Shown here one piece after another: positions 9,133-19,067 of a DNA stretch of 40,037 bases (the first letter of the stretch is position 1; each line of letters begins with the position of its first letter). The translations under genes were made by a program, and so were the position numbers. The stretch spans positions 1-40,037 of the forward strand of contig JANXZM010000060.1 in the NCBI GenBank assembly GCA_025355505.1, given 5' to 3'. Below the pieces are notes generated by a model. That model saw only the letters and a program-made list of their open reading frames with translations. It searched no databases and was not told the origin of the DNA. The stretch is from Acidobacteriaceae bacterium (GTDB lineage: Bacteria > Acidobacteriota > Terriglobia > Terriglobales > Acidobacteriaceae).

Positions 9133-10941
9133 CTAGCTGCTGCCCTCGCCCACCTTCAACACGGCGAGGAAAGCTTCCTGCGGAATATCCACGCGCCCGA
9201 TGCGTTTCATCCGCTTCTTGCCTGCCTTCTGTTTTTCCAGCAGCTTGCGTTTGCGGGAAATGTCGCCGCCGTAACACTTCGCGATCACGTTCTTGCGGAT
9301 TGCCGGCACGGTTTCGCGGGCAATGATCTTCGCTCCAATCGCCGCCTGAATCGCCACCTCAAACATCTGCCGAGGAATCAGCTCTTTCATCTTAGCCGCC
9401 AGCGCGCGCCCGCGGTCATAAGCAAAATCGCGATGGATGATCGTCGACAACGCATCCACCGGCTCGCCCGCCACCATGATATCGAGCTTCGACATCGGCG
9501 ACGTCCAGTTGCCCGACAGATGATAATCAAGCGAAGCGTATCCCCGCGACACCGACTTCAGCCGGTCGTAAAAATCCAGCACGATCTCATTCAGCGGCAA
9601 CTCGTACTGCAGCATCACGCGCGAGGAGCTGACATATTCAAAGCTCTTCTGCTTGCCGCGTTTTTCCTCGACCAGCTTCAGAATGCCGCCCACATATTCC
9701 TCGTTGGTCAAAATCACCGCGAGAATGACCGGCTCTTCCACCTTCGCGATCTCGCTCGTGTCCGGCCAGCGCGAAGGATTATCCACCTCAATCACCTCGC
9801 CGTTTGTCTTGGTGATCTGGTAGCGCACACCCGGCGCCGTCGTGATCAGGTCGAGATTGTATTCGCGCTCCAGCCGTTCCTGGATGATCTCCATATGCAG
9901 CAGCCCGAGAAAGCCGCACCGGAAGCCGAAACCCAGCGCCACCGAACTTTCCGGCTCGAAAAAAAATGACGAATCGTTCAAACGCAATTTTTCCAGCGCC
10001 TCGCGCAACTGCGTGTGTTCGTGCGCGTCCACCGTGTACAGTCCCGCGAAAACCATCGGCTTGATTTCTTCAAACCCCGGCAATGCATGGATCGCAGGCC
10101 GGTCATCGTCCGTGATGGTGTCGCCGATCTTCGTGTCCGCGACGTTCTTGATATTCGCGATGATGAATCCAACTTCGCCCGCCACCAGTTCGTCGATCTC
10201 GACCGGCTTCGGCGTGAGCACGCCCAGAGCATCCACCTGAAAAACGTGCCCGTTCGACCATAGCCGGATATTCTGCCCTTTGCGCAACGAGCCCTCGAAG
10301 ACACGCGCGAGCACGACAACGCCGCGATAAGGATCGAACCAGGAATCAAACAGCAGCGCCTGCAGATGCCGGTCCGGCGCGCCTTTCGGCGGCGGAACGC
10401 GCTTCACAATCGCCTCCAGCACATCCGGCACACCCTGCCCGGTCTTAGCGCTGATCAGCAACGCATCGGAAGCATCCAGCCCCACCGCGCTCTCGATCAT
10501 CTCCCTGGTGCGCTCGATGTCGGCGCTCTGCAAGTCGATCTTATTGATCACCGGAATAATTTCCAGCCCGTGATTGATCGCCAGATAAGAGTTTGCCAGC
10601 GTCTGCGCTTCCACTCCCTGCGAAGCGTCCACCACCAGCAACGCCCCTTCGCAAGCGGCCAAAGAGCGCGAGACCTCGTAGGAAAAGTCCACGTGCCCCG
10701 GTGTATCGATCAAGTTGAGCTGATAAATCTGTCCATCCAACGCCGGGTACAACATGCGGACGGCATGGGCCTTGATGGTAATGCCGCGCTCGCGCTCGAG
10801 ATCCATCGAGTCCAGAACCTGCTCCTGCATTTCGCGCATAGCGAGCGACCCGGTCAGCTCCAGCAGCCGGTCGGCGAGCGTGGATTTCCCATGATCAATG
10901 TGCGCGATGATCGCAAAATTTCGGATGCGGGCGGCGTCCAT
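9133..10941 (-). CDS. lepA: Elongation factor 4 (LepA) GTPase
   Basis: LepA/EF4 is a ribosome-associated translational GTPase related to EF-G. The protein has 602 residues, the usual length, and starts at the natural [20 protein letters not shown]. GTPase motifs are G1 AHIDHGKS, G2 in RGITIKA, G3 DTPGHVDF and G4 NKIDL. The LepA-specific C-terminal domain is complete ([24 protein letters not shown] and [26 protein letters not shown]). On the minus strand a TAGAAT hexamer lies 12 bases before the start codon (10954-10959), but no -35 is evident. The 108 bases between it and the convergent kinase gene hold nothing recognisable. Confidence 0.97.
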   Translation of the reverse strand: MDAARIRNFAIIAHIDHGKSTLADRLLELTGSLAMREMQEQVLDSMDLERERGITIKAHAVRMLYPALDGQIYQLNLIDTPGHVDFSYEVSRSLAACEGALLVVDASQGVEAQTLANSYLAINHGLEIIPVINKIDLQSADIERTREMIESAVGLDASDALLISAKTGQGVPDVLEAIVKRVPPPKGAPDRHLQALLFDSWFDPYRGVVVLARVFEGSLRKGQNIRLWSNGHVFQVDALGVLTPKPVEIDELVAGEVGFIIANIKNVADTKIGDTITDDDRPAIHALPGFEEIKPMVFAGLYTVDAHEHTQLREALEKLRLNDSSFFFEPESSVALGFGFRCGFLGLLHMEIIQERLEREYNLDLITTAPGVRYQITKTNGEVIEVDNPSRWPDTSEIAKVEEPVILAVILTNEEYVGGILKLVEEKRGKQKSFEYVSSSRVMLQYELPLNEIVLDFYDRLKSVSRGYASLDYHLSGNWTSPMSKLDIMVAGEPVDALSTIIHRDFAYDRGRALAAKMKELIPRQMFEVAIQAAIGAKIIARETVPAIRKNVIAKCYGGDISRKRKLLEKQKAGKKRMKRIGRVDIPQEAFLAVLKVGEGSS

Positions 10942-11195
10942 GAAGATGAGTCGATTCTAGCAGGCTGCGTGGCAGAGCCCGAGCGGGGTACCAACCCCAA
11001 TGCGAAGAGTGCTTGGGGCAAGCTCGGCTGGGGCGGTTTTCGGCCATATTCGATTTTCACGTTGAAGTAGACCCGGTAGCGAGGAACGCCGTCGTCGGTT
11101 CGGTCGCGACGAGCGATTGTCCCGGCATCGTTACCTTCGTAATGTCCCGTAACTAGGGGCTCCGACCCTACAATCTATCCGTGGGCTTTGGTCCA

Positions 11196-13007
11196 ATGGA
11201 GCATCCGAAGAAGTGCGTCCTCGCCGCAGTGGCGCTGATTTGCGTTCAGGGCGCTCTCTCGCTGTCGTTCCCACGTAGTTTTGGCTTGACGGCGTTTGGC
11301 GATCTAACGCAGTGCGCCCTTCTGGCCGCGGCTTTTTTTTCTTTTCTGTCGAATGCAAGGAGCACCCACGGCCGAACTAAGTTTTTCTGGGCACTGATGA
11401 CTGTGGGTTTTGGAGCATGGCTCTCCGCCCAGATGTTGTGGACCTACTTCGAAGTCTTCCTGCGCCAGGAGGTTCCGAATCCATTCGTTGGCGACATTGT
11501 TCTCTTTCTGCACATCGTTCCTATGATGGCTGCGCTAGCCCTGCAGCCGCACAGCAAGCGGGACGACCATTCTGCCCGCTTCAAGTCTCTGGATTTTCTG
11601 TTGATCATGGTTTGGTGGCTCTATCTGTTCCTTTTCGTAGCCATCGCCTGGCAATACGTTGCACCGAATGATGAGGTGTACGGGCGTTCCTTCAACGTGT
11701 TGTATCTGGCGGAGCATATCGTCTTTCTTTTCGCTCTGGCACTATTGTCGCGACGCTGTATCGGCGCTTGGAAAACCATATATGTACAGTTGTTCGGCGC
11801 CGCGTCGCTTTACGCCATCAGTTCGATTGCGGCCGGTGTGGCCATCGACTTTCACCTCTACTACACGGGCAGCATCTTTGACGTTCCACTGGTGGTAGCC
11901 ATGGGGTGGTTTGCCTACATCGGACTCATTGCCCGAAGCCTGTCGCAAGCAGGTAAATTCCAAAAAACGGCGGCGGCGCGTCCGGGCATGTGGGCCGGGC
12001 GCTTGGCGATGTTGACCGTGTTCTCCACTCCTCTCATGGTCGGCTGGGCGATCTTTGGCGGTAACGCGCCCGAGCCCATTCGCAAGTACCGAGTCCTCCT
12101 GACCCTCTGCACGATGCTGGTGATGGGCTTCATGGCTTTCCTGAAGCAACAGCGACTGGATGGCGAAATGATGCAACTGCTCCAAGAGTCCGGCCAAACT
12201 CTGGAGGAAATGCGTGGACTGAAGGACCACCTGCTCAAGAAGGAGAGCCTGCTGCGGTCCCAAAGCATCGAGCTGCAGCGCAAAAACGTCGAACTGCAAG
12301 AAGCATCCTACACCGACGCTCTCACCGGACTGTGGAATCGCCGCTACCTGGAAGAAACCCTGGCGGCGGAAGCTGGACAAGTCCTGCGCTCGTACCAGCG
12401 TGCCGAAGCATCTCCGACAAGCGTCGTGGACCATCGCGACATTGTCTTTATCATGGTAGATATCGACTGGTTCAAAAGAGTTAACGACGATCACGGCCAC
12501 AACACCGGCGACACATTGTTGCGAATGGTGGCCAAGCGTCTTTCGCGGGTCATGCGCAAGTCCGATGTCCTGATCCGGTGGGGCGGCGAAGAATTTATGA
12601 TTTTGAGCAGATCTACCGATCGTTCTGAAACAACAATTTTTTGCAGGCGCATCCTCGACGCGATCGCCTCCGAACCCTTCGACCTCACTGGCGGCATCGA
12701 GGTGCGCAAGACCTGTTCCGTAGGATGGGCGCCCTATCCGTGGTCTCAGGGCGCCTATGAGGCAATCTGTGCCGAAAAAGTAATCGAGTTGGCGGACACT
12801 GCGCTTTACTTGGCAAAGTCAATGGGGAGAAATCAAAGCGTAGGCTTTATTCCTTCCGATCAAGCCCTGGCCGCGCCAAAAAGAATAACCATCGAAAACC
12901 TGCGCAACAAAAAGACGGACTTGATCAAAACTGTTTCCACAGCGAGCGGCAAGAAAATCGCAGGCATCAGCCTCCAGGACAGCGTGAAAAGTTCGACCAA
13001 CCAATAA
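11196..13007 (+). CDS. Membrane diguanylate cyclase (GGDEF protein)
   Basis: Predicted to make cyclic di-GMP from two GTP. The first 310 or so residues contain about eight to ten hydrophobic segments, forming a membrane sensor without a named domain that I recognise. A coiled-coil linker follows (LLQESGQTLEEMRGLKDHLLKKESLLRSQ...). The GGDEF domain starts at YTDALTGLWNRRYLEE; the active site is GGEEF at residues about 463-467. The product-inhibition I-site RKSD sits exactly five residues before it, so feedback control is expected. The tail is serine/lysine-rich and polar. I prefer ATG 11196; an in-frame GTG at 11181 lies only 6 bases after a TACAAT hexamer (11169-11174), too close to be inside the transcript. 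The PilZ-containing kinase at 24662-26932 is a possible, unproven partner. Confidence 0.9.
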   Translation: MEHPKKCVLAAVALICVQGALSLSFPRSFGLTAFGDLTQCALLAAAFFSFLSNARSTHGRTKFFWALMTVGFGAWLSAQMLWTYFEVFLRQEVPNPFVGDIVLFLHIVPMMAALALQPHSKRDDHSARFKSLDFLLIMVWWLYLFLFVAIAWQYVAPNDEVYGRSFNVLYLAEHIVFLFALALLSRRCIGAWKTIYVQLFGAASLYAISSIAAGVAIDFHLYYTGSIFDVPLVVAMGWFAYIGLIARSLSQAGKFQKTAAARPGMWAGRLAMLTVFSTPLMVGWAIFGGNAPEPIRKYRVLLTLCTMLVMGFMAFLKQQRLDGEMMQLLQESGQTLEEMRGLKDHLLKKESLLRSQSIELQRKNVELQEASYTDALTGLWNRRYLEETLAAEAGQVLRSYQRAEASPTSVVDHRDIVFIMVDIDWFKRVNDDHGHNTGDTLLRMVAKRLSRVMRKSDVLIRWGGEEFMILSRSTDRSETTIFCRRILDAIASEPFDLTGGIEVRKTCSVGWAPYPWSQGAYEAICAEKVIELADTALYLAKSMGRNQSVGFIPSDQALAAPKRITIENLRNKKTDLIKTVSTASGKKIAGISLQDSVKSSTNQ

Positions 13008-13022
13008 AGCCACAATAAGAAA

Positions 13023-13044
13023 GGGGCGCGATCGCTCGCGCCCC
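13023..13044. terminator. Bidirectional terminator hairpin between GGDEF gene and rpoD
   Basis: GGGGCGCG (13023-13030) pairs perfectly with CGCGCCCC (13037-13044) around a 6-base loop. It lies between two convergent genes. On the minus strand it is followed by a T-rich stretch, consistent with terminating rpoD. Confidence 0.7.
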
Positions 13045-13068
13045 ACTCTCTGCAACCTGCTTTCTGAC

Positions 13069-14763
13069 TTAGTCTCTGACCCCGTCCATGAATGCCCGCA
13101 GCTTCCGCGAGCGCGATGGATGCCGCAGCTTTCTCAGCGCCTTGGCCTCAATCTGCCGGATGCGTTCGCGCGTCACTGCAAACGATTGTCCGACTTCCTC
13201 AAGCGTGTGCTCCGAACCGTCTTCCAGCCCAAAGCGCATCTTGATGACCTTCTCCTCCCGCGGCGTCAGCGTGCGCAGCACCTGCGAAGTCTGGTCTTTG
13301 AGGTTGACGTTGATCACCGCCTCGGCCGGCGAAACCACCGCCCGGTCCTCGATGAAGTCGCCCAGATGCGAATCTTCCTCTTCGCCAATCGGCGTTTCGA
13401 GTGAGATCGGCTCCTGCGCAATCTTCAGGACTTTGCGAACCTTCGCCACCGGTATGTCCATCCGCTTGGCGATTTCTTCCGACGTAGGTTCGCGCCCCAG
13501 TTCCTGCACCAGCTGCCGCGACGTGCGGATCAGCTTGTTGATGGTTTCGATCATGTGCACTGGGATACGAATCGTACGCGCCTGATCGGCGATGGCGCGG
13601 GTAATGGCCTGCCGAATCCACCACGTCGCATAAGTCGAAAACTTATACCCGCGGCGGTATTCGAACTTGTCCACGGCTTTCATCAGGCCGATGTTGCCTT
13701 CCTGAATCAGGTCGAGGAACTGCAAGCCGCGATTGGTGTACTTTTTCGCAATCGAGACCACCAGCCGCAAGTTGGCTTCAATCAGCTCGCGCTTGGCGTG
13801 CTCCGCGTCCATGTCGCCCTGGATGATCTCGCGCTGCGTGCGCTTGAGCTCCTGGAACAACAGGCCCGCTTCCGTTTCGAGCTTTTCCAGCTCTCCCCGA
13901 ACCGCGCGCGACTGTTTGCGATATTCCTTGCGCTGTTCTTCGCTGCGCGTCGCCTCCGCCCGCTTCTCCAGATTCTGGATCTGTCGATCAAGCGAGCGCA
14001 TCCCGTCGACCGTGCGATTCACGCGGTCGATAAGCCGTTTGCGTTCGTTGTTGGTGAAGCCTAGCTTCCGCACCGCGATCGAAGTGCGTACAATCGCATG
14101 CGCCAGATGAAAACGGTACCGCCGATGATCGCGCGGCCGCTTCTTCTGATTCACCGCCGCCAGTTTTTCCTGGAGCGGCACTATTTTTTTGTAAAGCTTG
14201 TCGAGCGCGTGGATCTTGCCAAGAAATTCTTTCAGCCGCTTGTCCACAATCTCTTCCGTGATTTCCTCTTCGTCAAACGTAACCAGCTCTTTTATCGAGC
14301 GCACGCCCTTCTCGAGGTCCTCCCCCAAAGCTAGGAGTTCACGAATCACAATCGGCGACCGCGACAGCGCCTTGAGCACGCGGTTCTGCCCCCGCTCAAT
14401 GCGCTTGGCGATTTCCACTTCGCCTTCGCGAGTAAGCAAGGGAACAGTGCCCATCTCGCGGAGGTACATACGGACGGGGTCGTTGGTTTTTTCCAGGGCT
14501 CCGGGGGTCAGGTCGAGTTCTACTTCCTCGGAGCCTTCTTCTACTTCCTCGAATTTTTTTTCCAGATCGGTCGTCGGCCCTTTCGAGCTTTCGAGTATAT
14601 CGATTCCCTGGGTACCGATCGTGGTTAGCAGATCTTCCAGGTCTTCAGGAGAGTGCACATCGTGCGGGATAAGGTCGTTGACCTGATCATAGGTCAGATA
14701 TCCCTTCTCTTTGCCTGCGTCGATCAGCTTTTTTATGTCGTCGTACTTGTCATCAAGTGCCAA
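13069..14763 (-). CDS. rpoD: Primary sigma factor RpoD (sigma-70)
   Basis: The housekeeping sigma factor that directs RNA polymerase to promoters. The protein has 564 residues. Region 1.1 is at the N-terminus ([27 protein letters not shown]), followed by an acidic stretch. Region 1.2 is [22 protein letters not shown] non-conserved charged insert spans about residues 170-330. Region 2 carries the -10 recognition and melting residues ([20 protein letters not shown]). Regions 3 and 4 follow, the latter ending in a helix-turn-helix ([33 protein letters not shown]). It lies downstream of dnaG on the same strand with a 229-base gap, the classic primase-sigma gene order. The presence of TATAAT/TACAAT boxes in the window agrees with a standard sigma-70. 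Confidence 0.97.
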   Translation of the reverse strand: MALDDKYDDIKKLIDAGKEKGYLTYDQVNDLIPHDVHSPEDLEDLLTTIGTQGIDILESSKGPTTDLEKKFEEVEEGSEEVELDLTPGALEKTNDPVRMYLREMGTVPLLTREGEVEIAKRIERGQNRVLKALSRSPIVIRELLALGEDLEKGVRSIKELVTFDEEEITEEIVDKRLKEFLGKIHALDKLYKKIVPLQEKLAAVNQKKRPRDHRRYRFHLAHAIVRTSIAVRKLGFTNNERKRLIDRVNRTVDGMRSLDRQIQNLEKRAEATRSEEQRKEYRKQSRAVRGELEKLETEAGLLFQELKRTQREIIQGDMDAEHAKRELIEANLRLVVSIAKKYTNRGLQFLDLIQEGNIGLMKAVDKFEYRRGYKFSTYATWWIRQAITRAIADQARTIRIPVHMIETINKLIRTSRQLVQELGREPTSEEIAKRMDIPVAKVRKVLKIAQEPISLETPIGEEEDSHLGDFIEDRAVVSPAEAVINVNLKDQTSQVLRTLTPREEKVIKMRFGLEDGSEHTLEEVGQSFAVTRERIRQIEAKALRKLRHPSRSRKLRAFMDGVRD

Positions 14764-14992
14764 GCCAGATTATCCTCAGGACGCCCGCCGGTTCGCGGAC
14801 GCCATTCTTCAGCAGTGGGAGTTGTCTCGGAGTTGTGCGCGAGGCGCACAAACTTCAGAAGTATAGCACGCCAGCTACTGTTCTAGCCGACGCAACTTTA
14901 AGTTTGCGCCCCTTCCCCGATACCGTCACCCGCCGTATCTCTTTTGCCGCTAATTCTTTAGATGGTGCCCGGGCCCATTTCGTTCCAAGAAT

Positions 14993-16978
14993 CTAGGATG
15001 CCTTGCTGCCGCCCTCTGCCCCGCTCGGATCCCTCTTGGCAAGCTTCAGACGAACTTTTTCCTGCAAAAGCGCATGCTTTTCCGTCATCGAAAGCCCCGG
15101 GCGCTCCACTGCTCGCTGCACTTCCCCCTGCCGTCGCTCCAGATAGCTCCTCCGCAATCCCCGCACCGCGCCTTCCACGGTCTCGGGCGTCAGCTCTTCC
15201 TCCTCGTGCATGAGGATCGAGGCCAAGAGGCGCCGGTCCTCTTCCGTCTTGGGCAGCGCCATCGGATCCGCCGTTTCGGAGCCGGCCTCGATCAGCGCCT
15301 CGAGCAGCGATTGCGAGGCCAGGCCCTCATACAGCTGCTCCGATTGCAGCGCATATTGCGCCTGCCGTGCGGGATCGAATTCCTCATCCGTTCCTTCGCG
15401 AGACGTGGTCCGCGTACCGCTGGCTAGCATCTCGGTCGCCGAAGCCAGCGCCCGGATCAGGATGCGTTCCGCGCCAGTGATCTGCGTGTCAGGGGTAGTT
15501 TTCACCTGGGTTGCCGACCGGTTGGTGACGACATTTTTCAATTCCTGCCGCATCACCTTGGAATCGATTCCCAGCTTCTGCGCAATTTCGAGCGCCAGTT
15601 CATCGCGCACGATGCGACTGGGTATCCGCTGAATGTGCGGCAGTAGATGGTTGATCGCCTTAATTTTGCTATCCGCGTTCCGCGGCGGAAACTGTACACG
15701 CGCCTGATCGATTAGATAGTCAAAATATTTTTGCGAGTTCTTGATCGCGGAGCCATAAGCTTCCTTGCCCTTGCGCCGGATGAACAGGTCGGGGTCAAAG
15801 CCACTGTCCAGGGTGATGATTTTAATGTTGAATTCTTCTTCGACCAGCAAGCCGAGGGTGCGCTCCGTGGCGCGGGCTCCGGCGGTATCGGGATCGAAGT
15901 TGACCACCACATTTTTCGAGAAACGCCCCAGCAATTTCGCCTGCAGCTCGGTGAACGCCGTACCCGAGCTGGCAATCACATTGTGGAAACCAGCCGAGTA
16001 AACCGAAATGCAATCCATCTGCCCTTCGACCAGGATGGAGTACTCAAGCTTGCGAATCGCGTCTTTAGCATTGTCTATATTGAACAGCGCGCGCGATTTC
16101 GAGTAGATCCCGGTCTCGGGAGAATTCAGATATTTCGGCCCTGCCTTGTCGTCCGTAGAAAGCGTGCGTCCGGTAAAGGCGATTACTTTTCCCTGGTCGT
16201 TGCATATGGGGAACATTACGCGATTGCGGAATTTGGAGTAGATGGCTGCGGGCTGCGGGCTGCGAGCCATAAGCTGCGACGGGTCGCTGTTCGTCGTTCG
16301 CTGATCGTCGTTCGCGTCGGACGTCTCCACCGTATTGTCATCCTGAGCGGAGCGAAGGACCTGCTTTGGCTGCGAGCTGCGACCGGATGGCTGAGTGCTC
16401 TCTTTCCACGAAAAAAGCCCGCTCTCCCGCAGCAGTTCCTCGTCGAACTCCCGGCGCAGCGCGTCGCGCAGCAGGAATCCGGAGTCGGGAGCGTAGCCGA
16501 TGCGAAAGCGGGCAATTGTCTCCGCATCGAGGCCGCGCCCCTTCAGGTACTCGCGAGCACTGGCGCCTTCAGGACGCCGCAGACATTCCTGAAAAAACGC
16601 GGTAGCGCGCACATGCACATCGAGCAGCGCCATCCGGGCCTGAGCGTCGCGCGCCTCCGCCGGACTGGAAAACGTGACCTTCGGCATCGGCACGCCGAGC
16701 TTCTGAGCCAGCAGCCGGACGGCTTCCGGGAAGGTGATGTTCTCGACCTTCCGGACAAAGGCGAACACGTCCCCCGATTCTCCGCAGCCAAAGCAGTGAT
16801 AAAACTGCCGCGTGGCATGCACCGAAAACGAAGGCGTCTTCTCAGGATGAAACGGACAAAGCCCGGAGAAGTTCTGCGCCCCAGCCTTCTTCAGCTTGAC
16901 GTAGTCGCCAATGATGCGGACGATATCCGCCTGCTGCTTGAGCGACTCTTTGAAGTTGTCCGAAGAAGTCGAAGTCAT
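14993..16978 (-). CDS. dnaG: DNA primase DnaG, with an unusual internal insertion
   Basis: DnaG synthesises RNA primers at the fork and works with DnaB (4516-5880). The protein has 661 residues. An N-terminal CHC2 zinc finger is complete (CPFHPEKTPSF and FYHCFGCGESGDVF). The catalytic core includes FRNRVMFPI, the Toprim motifs SILVEGQMDCIS and VVNFDPDTAGARA, and a C-terminal helicase-binding region. Between FSWKE and IYSKFRNRV, where known primases have only a few residues, about 52 codons (16244-16399) encode a low-complexity Ser/Gln/Asp/Pro-rich segment. Its DNA resembles intergenic repeat. The frame is kept and flanking motifs are intact, so the enzyme is probably functional. The start at 16978 matches the family N-terminus. 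Confidence 0.95.
   Translation of the reverse strand: MTSTSSDNFKESLKQQADIVRIIGDYVKLKKAGAQNFSGLCPFHPEKTPSFSVHATRQFYHCFGCGESGDVFAFVRKVENITFPEAVRLLAQKLGVPMPKVTFSSPAEARDAQARMALLDVHVRATAFFQECLRRPEGASAREYLKGRGLDAETIARFRIGYAPDSGFLLRDALRREFDEELLRESGLFSWKESTQPSGRSSQPKQVLRSAQDDNTVETSDANDDQRTTNSDPSQLMARSPQPAAIYSKFRNRVMFPICNDQGKVIAFTGRTLSTDDKAGPKYLNSPETGIYSKSRALFNIDNAKDAIRKLEYSILVEGQMDCISVYSAGFHNVIASSGTAFTELQAKLLGRFSKNVVVNFDPDTAGARATERTLGLLVEEEFNIKIITLDSGFDPDLFIRRKGKEAYGSAIKNSQKYFDYLIDQARVQFPPRNADSKIKAINHLLPHIQRIPSRIVRDELALEIAQKLGIDSKVMRQELKNVVTNRSATQVKTTPDTQITGAERILIRALASATEMLASGTRTTSREGTDEEFDPARQAQYALQSEQLYEGLASQSLLEALIEAGSETADPMALPKTEEDRRLLASILMHEEEELTPETVEGAVRGLRRSYLERRQGEVQRAVERPGLSMTEKHALLQEKVRLKLAKRDPSGAEGGSKAS
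16244..16399 (-). repeat. Repeat-derived in-frame insertion within dnaG
   Basis: This stretch holds a CCTGAGCGGAGCGAAGGA element (16342-16359), a type of short dispersed repeat found in many bacterial genomes. It is flanked by AGCT/GCTGCGGG-rich low-complexity DNA like that seen between genes upstream of folC (about 34040-34066). Read on the coding strand it gives KQVLRSAQDD and an S/Q/P-rich peptide within primase. Confidence 0.65.
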
Positions 16979-17178
16979 TGGCGGCGCACACCGGTCCCGT
17001 AGTGATTATGAGGGTGGAAAGGGCTGAGGGGAAGGTGGCAGGCAGTCAATGTGGTGGAAAACCTGTGATTATTGCAGGTATGCGGTTAATGGTGCAGGAA
17101 AAGCCGGACTGACTTAGTGATCGGGGTGCAGGAGTAGAGAACGCGGGCTCTGCCCGTTAGCCGGTTCAGTCGCGAACA

Positions 17179-17997
17179 TCAGTATGGCCCGAGGAATCTA
17201 ACCCCGTTGAAATGTATCAAGTGCGTTGGAGCGTCGGAAACCCACACCTCTGTCTCCCAAGCGATATCCCGCAGGTAGCGAGTCATGACTGCCTTGGAAG
17301 GAAAGGCTGTGACATAAACCAACCCAGCCGAGGACGTGGCGAATAGATTGGCCAATTCGGCATGGCGTTTGCCGTCAACTGGCCCGTGGCTTGTTACGCA
17401 CTCAATGAGTACCAACCACTGCTTCTCTGGATAATAAAGAACCACATCCGGCATCTTGCCGTGTGCATCTATTATCACGCCCATTTTAGCCAATTGTTCT
17501 TTGGCAAATAGCCCCCACTTTGTGCCTGTGTCTCCGGCATACACGAGCACAGCACCCGGTACAAACCTGGACGCAAACTCCTCAACAACCGCCTTGATGA
17601 GCAAGCTATGCACGCCGCCGCTCAGAGTCAGTTTCTTGCCGTCAAGAGTTTGAACGGGAATGCGGTTCATAGTTCGTTCCATTGCGTACCGCTCCGCCAA
17701 TGTACGACGCGTAGACAGGTAGGTCTGAAGGCCAACTCGCCAAGCGGCGCTTCCATATGCTCTCAGGATTTTCAGGAGCTCAGGTTCAATCTGATAGGCC
17801 GCATGAGGGCTGTTCACCGGCCGTTCAGGTTCGTCGGGGCTGTACAGCGCGATACCAGCCGCAACAAATTGGTGCATCGTTTGTCTTCTAAACGTTTCTC
17901 TCGTGTTGGGGGCGTAGTCCTCCTTGTAATGAATCCGGGTAAAATTTATCACGGGCGTGATGCCCACAACGGACATCGGCCAAAAAGTCTTCGCCAT
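17179..17997 (-). CDS. BsuBI/PstI-family type II restriction endonuclease, short N-terminus
   Basis: The family cuts CTGCAG; specificity here is inferred from family only. Recognisable stretches are YAPNTRETFRRQTMHQFV, RPVNSPHAAYQIEP, AGDTGTKWGLF, HGKMPDVVLYYPEKQWLVLIECVTSHGPVDGKR and IAWETEVWVSDAPTHLIHFNG. The active-site D, E and nearby residues in the PDVV...LIEC block are present. From ATG 17997 it has 272 residues; BsuBI/PstI enzymes have roughly 315-330, so about 45 N-terminal residues are missing. The frame stays open to 18123, but that part overlaps the divergent XRE gene and shows at best a faint match (EALDRPRLQ). The cognate methyltransferase fragment lies at 19491-20079 on the same strand, separated by a plus-strand cassette. 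It may be inactive. Confidence 0.85.
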   Translation of the reverse strand: MAKTFWPMSVVGITPVINFTRIHYKEDYAPNTRETFRRQTMHQFVAAGIALYSPDEPERPVNSPHAAYQIEPELLKILRAYGSAAWRVGLQTYLSTRRTLAERYAMERTMNRIPVQTLDGKKLTLSGGVHSLLIKAVVEEFASRFVPGAVLVYAGDTGTKWGLFAKEQLAKMGVIIDAHGKMPDVVLYYPEKQWLVLIECVTSHGPVDGKRHAELANLFATSSAGLVYVTAFPSKAVMTRYLRDIAWETEVWVSDAPTHLIHFNGVRFLGPY

Positions 17998-18042
17998 AAG
18001 ACTGCTACTTATCGTCTGCAGACGCGGCCTGTCCAAAGCTTC

Positions 18043-18048
18043 TACAAT
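18043..18048 (+). promoter_or_regulatory. Putative -10 box of the XRE regulator
   Basis: TACAAT ends 9 bases before ATG 18058, in the 60-base divergent space between the endonuclease and regulator genes. A CTGCAG site, the sequence cut by this endonuclease family, lies just upstream at 18016-18021. No clear repeated C-box was found. Confidence 0.4.
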
Positions 18049-18057
18049 CCGGCTTTG

Positions 18058-18369
18058 ATGGATCGAAGAATCGCGTTTGGGAGACGGCTTAATGCGATAA
18101 GGAGTAGTCTCGGGTACTCGCAAGAGCGACTCGCAGAATTGGCGTGCTTACACCGGACGTACATTGGTGGTGTTGAGCGCGGAGAGCGCAATATCAGCTT
18201 GGTTAACATTTGGCGCATTGCCGACGCTCTAGAGATCAACCCCTCGGCCCTCTTTGAGCCTCCTCGCGAGGTTGCGGCTTCCAAATCGCTGCCCACCGGC
18301 AGGAGTGTACCTACCGCGAAAGGAACATCGAGGAAGGTCGGCATGTGGACGAAGAGACGGAAGCGATAG
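18058..18369 (+). CDS. XRE-family regulator, restriction control (C)-protein type
   Basis: A 103-residue DNA-binding protein. Residues about 5-65 form a helix-turn-helix of the Cro/C1 type: YSQERLAELACLHRTYIGGVERGERN, then SLVNIWRIADALEINPSALFE. The HRTYIGGVERGERN wording is typical of controllers of restriction-modification systems. The C-terminal 35 residues are basic and polar (ending RKVGMWTKRRKR) with no known fold. ATG 18058 matches the natural start of the domain. Its end overlaps the next gene by 25 bases, so both are translated from one message. It is divergent from the BsuBI/PstI-type endonuclease gene and could repress or activate both sides. Confidence 0.85.
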   Translation: MDRRIAFGRRLNAIRSSLGYSQERLAELACLHRTYIGGVERGERNISLVNIWRIADALEINPSALFEPPREVAASKSLPTGRSVPTAKGTSRKVGMWTKRRKR

Positions 18370-18827
18370 CGGGGGCGGCGCTCGCGGAAGCGAGCCGCAA
18401 TCAGACCGCGAAGAGGGCGGCGCAGATCTTGCTGCGCAGCAACGCTGAGTTTGTCGTGCCAACCGCCAAGCAAAAACGCCTGTTGCTCGTCGAATTCGCG
18501 AGGCGAAATTTCGTCGTCTACGGCAAGGCGTTCGATATAGTTAAGCTTGCCGGTACCGTCAACCTGGATGACGCTGCGGAGATTGAGCATAACCTCGACA
18601 AAATCGTTCTTTGTGAAATAAAGTCGAGCGGTCGCAAGCTGCCTGATGACTTCAGAGGCTACTTCTTCGCGCTGACCACAGCGGAATTGCTTGTAGCCCA
18701 AAATCTTAAGCAGCGTTTCAAATTCATCCTCGTCAACACCGCCACGGGCATGTACATCGAATTGACACTTCAGGAGCTGTTCGGAAGAGCAAGGGGCATT
18801 TATCCGACCTGGAGCATCATGTTTTGA
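18345..18827 (+). CDS. Putative PD-(D/E)XK nuclease-like protein
   Basis: A 160-residue protein. GTG 18345 is preceded by AGGAAGG at 18331-18337, seven bases upstream, a strong ribosome site. An N-terminal helical part leads to FDIV (D64) and, 27 residues later, IVLCEIKSSGRK with E91-x-K93. This D...ExK spacing is what a PD-(D/E)XK nuclease core would show. The conserved-looking tail (DDFRGYFFALTTAELLVAQ, YIELTLQELFGRARGIYPTWSI) resembles unnamed proteins I associate with restriction islands, but I cannot name the family. Translational overlap with the XRE gene suggests a regulator-nuclease pair. No intact methyltransferase lies in the cassette. It could instead be a catalytically dead accessory protein. 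Confidence 0.7.
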   Translation: MDEETEAIAGAALAEASRNQTAKRAAQILLRSNAEFVVPTAKQKRLLLVEFARRNFVVYGKAFDIVKLAGTVNLDDAAEIEHNLDKIVLCEIKSSGRKLPDDFRGYFFALTTAELLVAQNLKQRFKFILVNTATGMYIELTLQELFGRARGIYPTWSIMF

Positions 18828-19067
18828 GATTCGACTCTTGGGATATTAGTTCCAAAGGGCGAGAGCAGTCCGGGTCTGCGATTCCAGAAACCACACTGGC
18901 TCCGAAGAGCAGCAACCTGGGTACACATGCTCTATTCCCGGGAATTTGCGGACGATCATTGATTCTGCTAACGTGCCTCTTGACGCGGGGTGAGGTGTCC
19001 AAATCCATCGTCCGGGTACCGGTTGCGATGCCGGAAACTGGCATGGCCCCTGCTGGGAGGCGACAAC

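Noticed and set aside
15731-17002. Long plus-strand frame (423 codons) over dnaG
   Set aside because: Antisense of dnaG; no protein features, whereas the minus strand encodes a complete primase.
17041-17178. GGGC/GCCC hairpin as terminator of the endonuclease gene
   Set aside because: Stem of only about five pairs and no T-run on the right strand.
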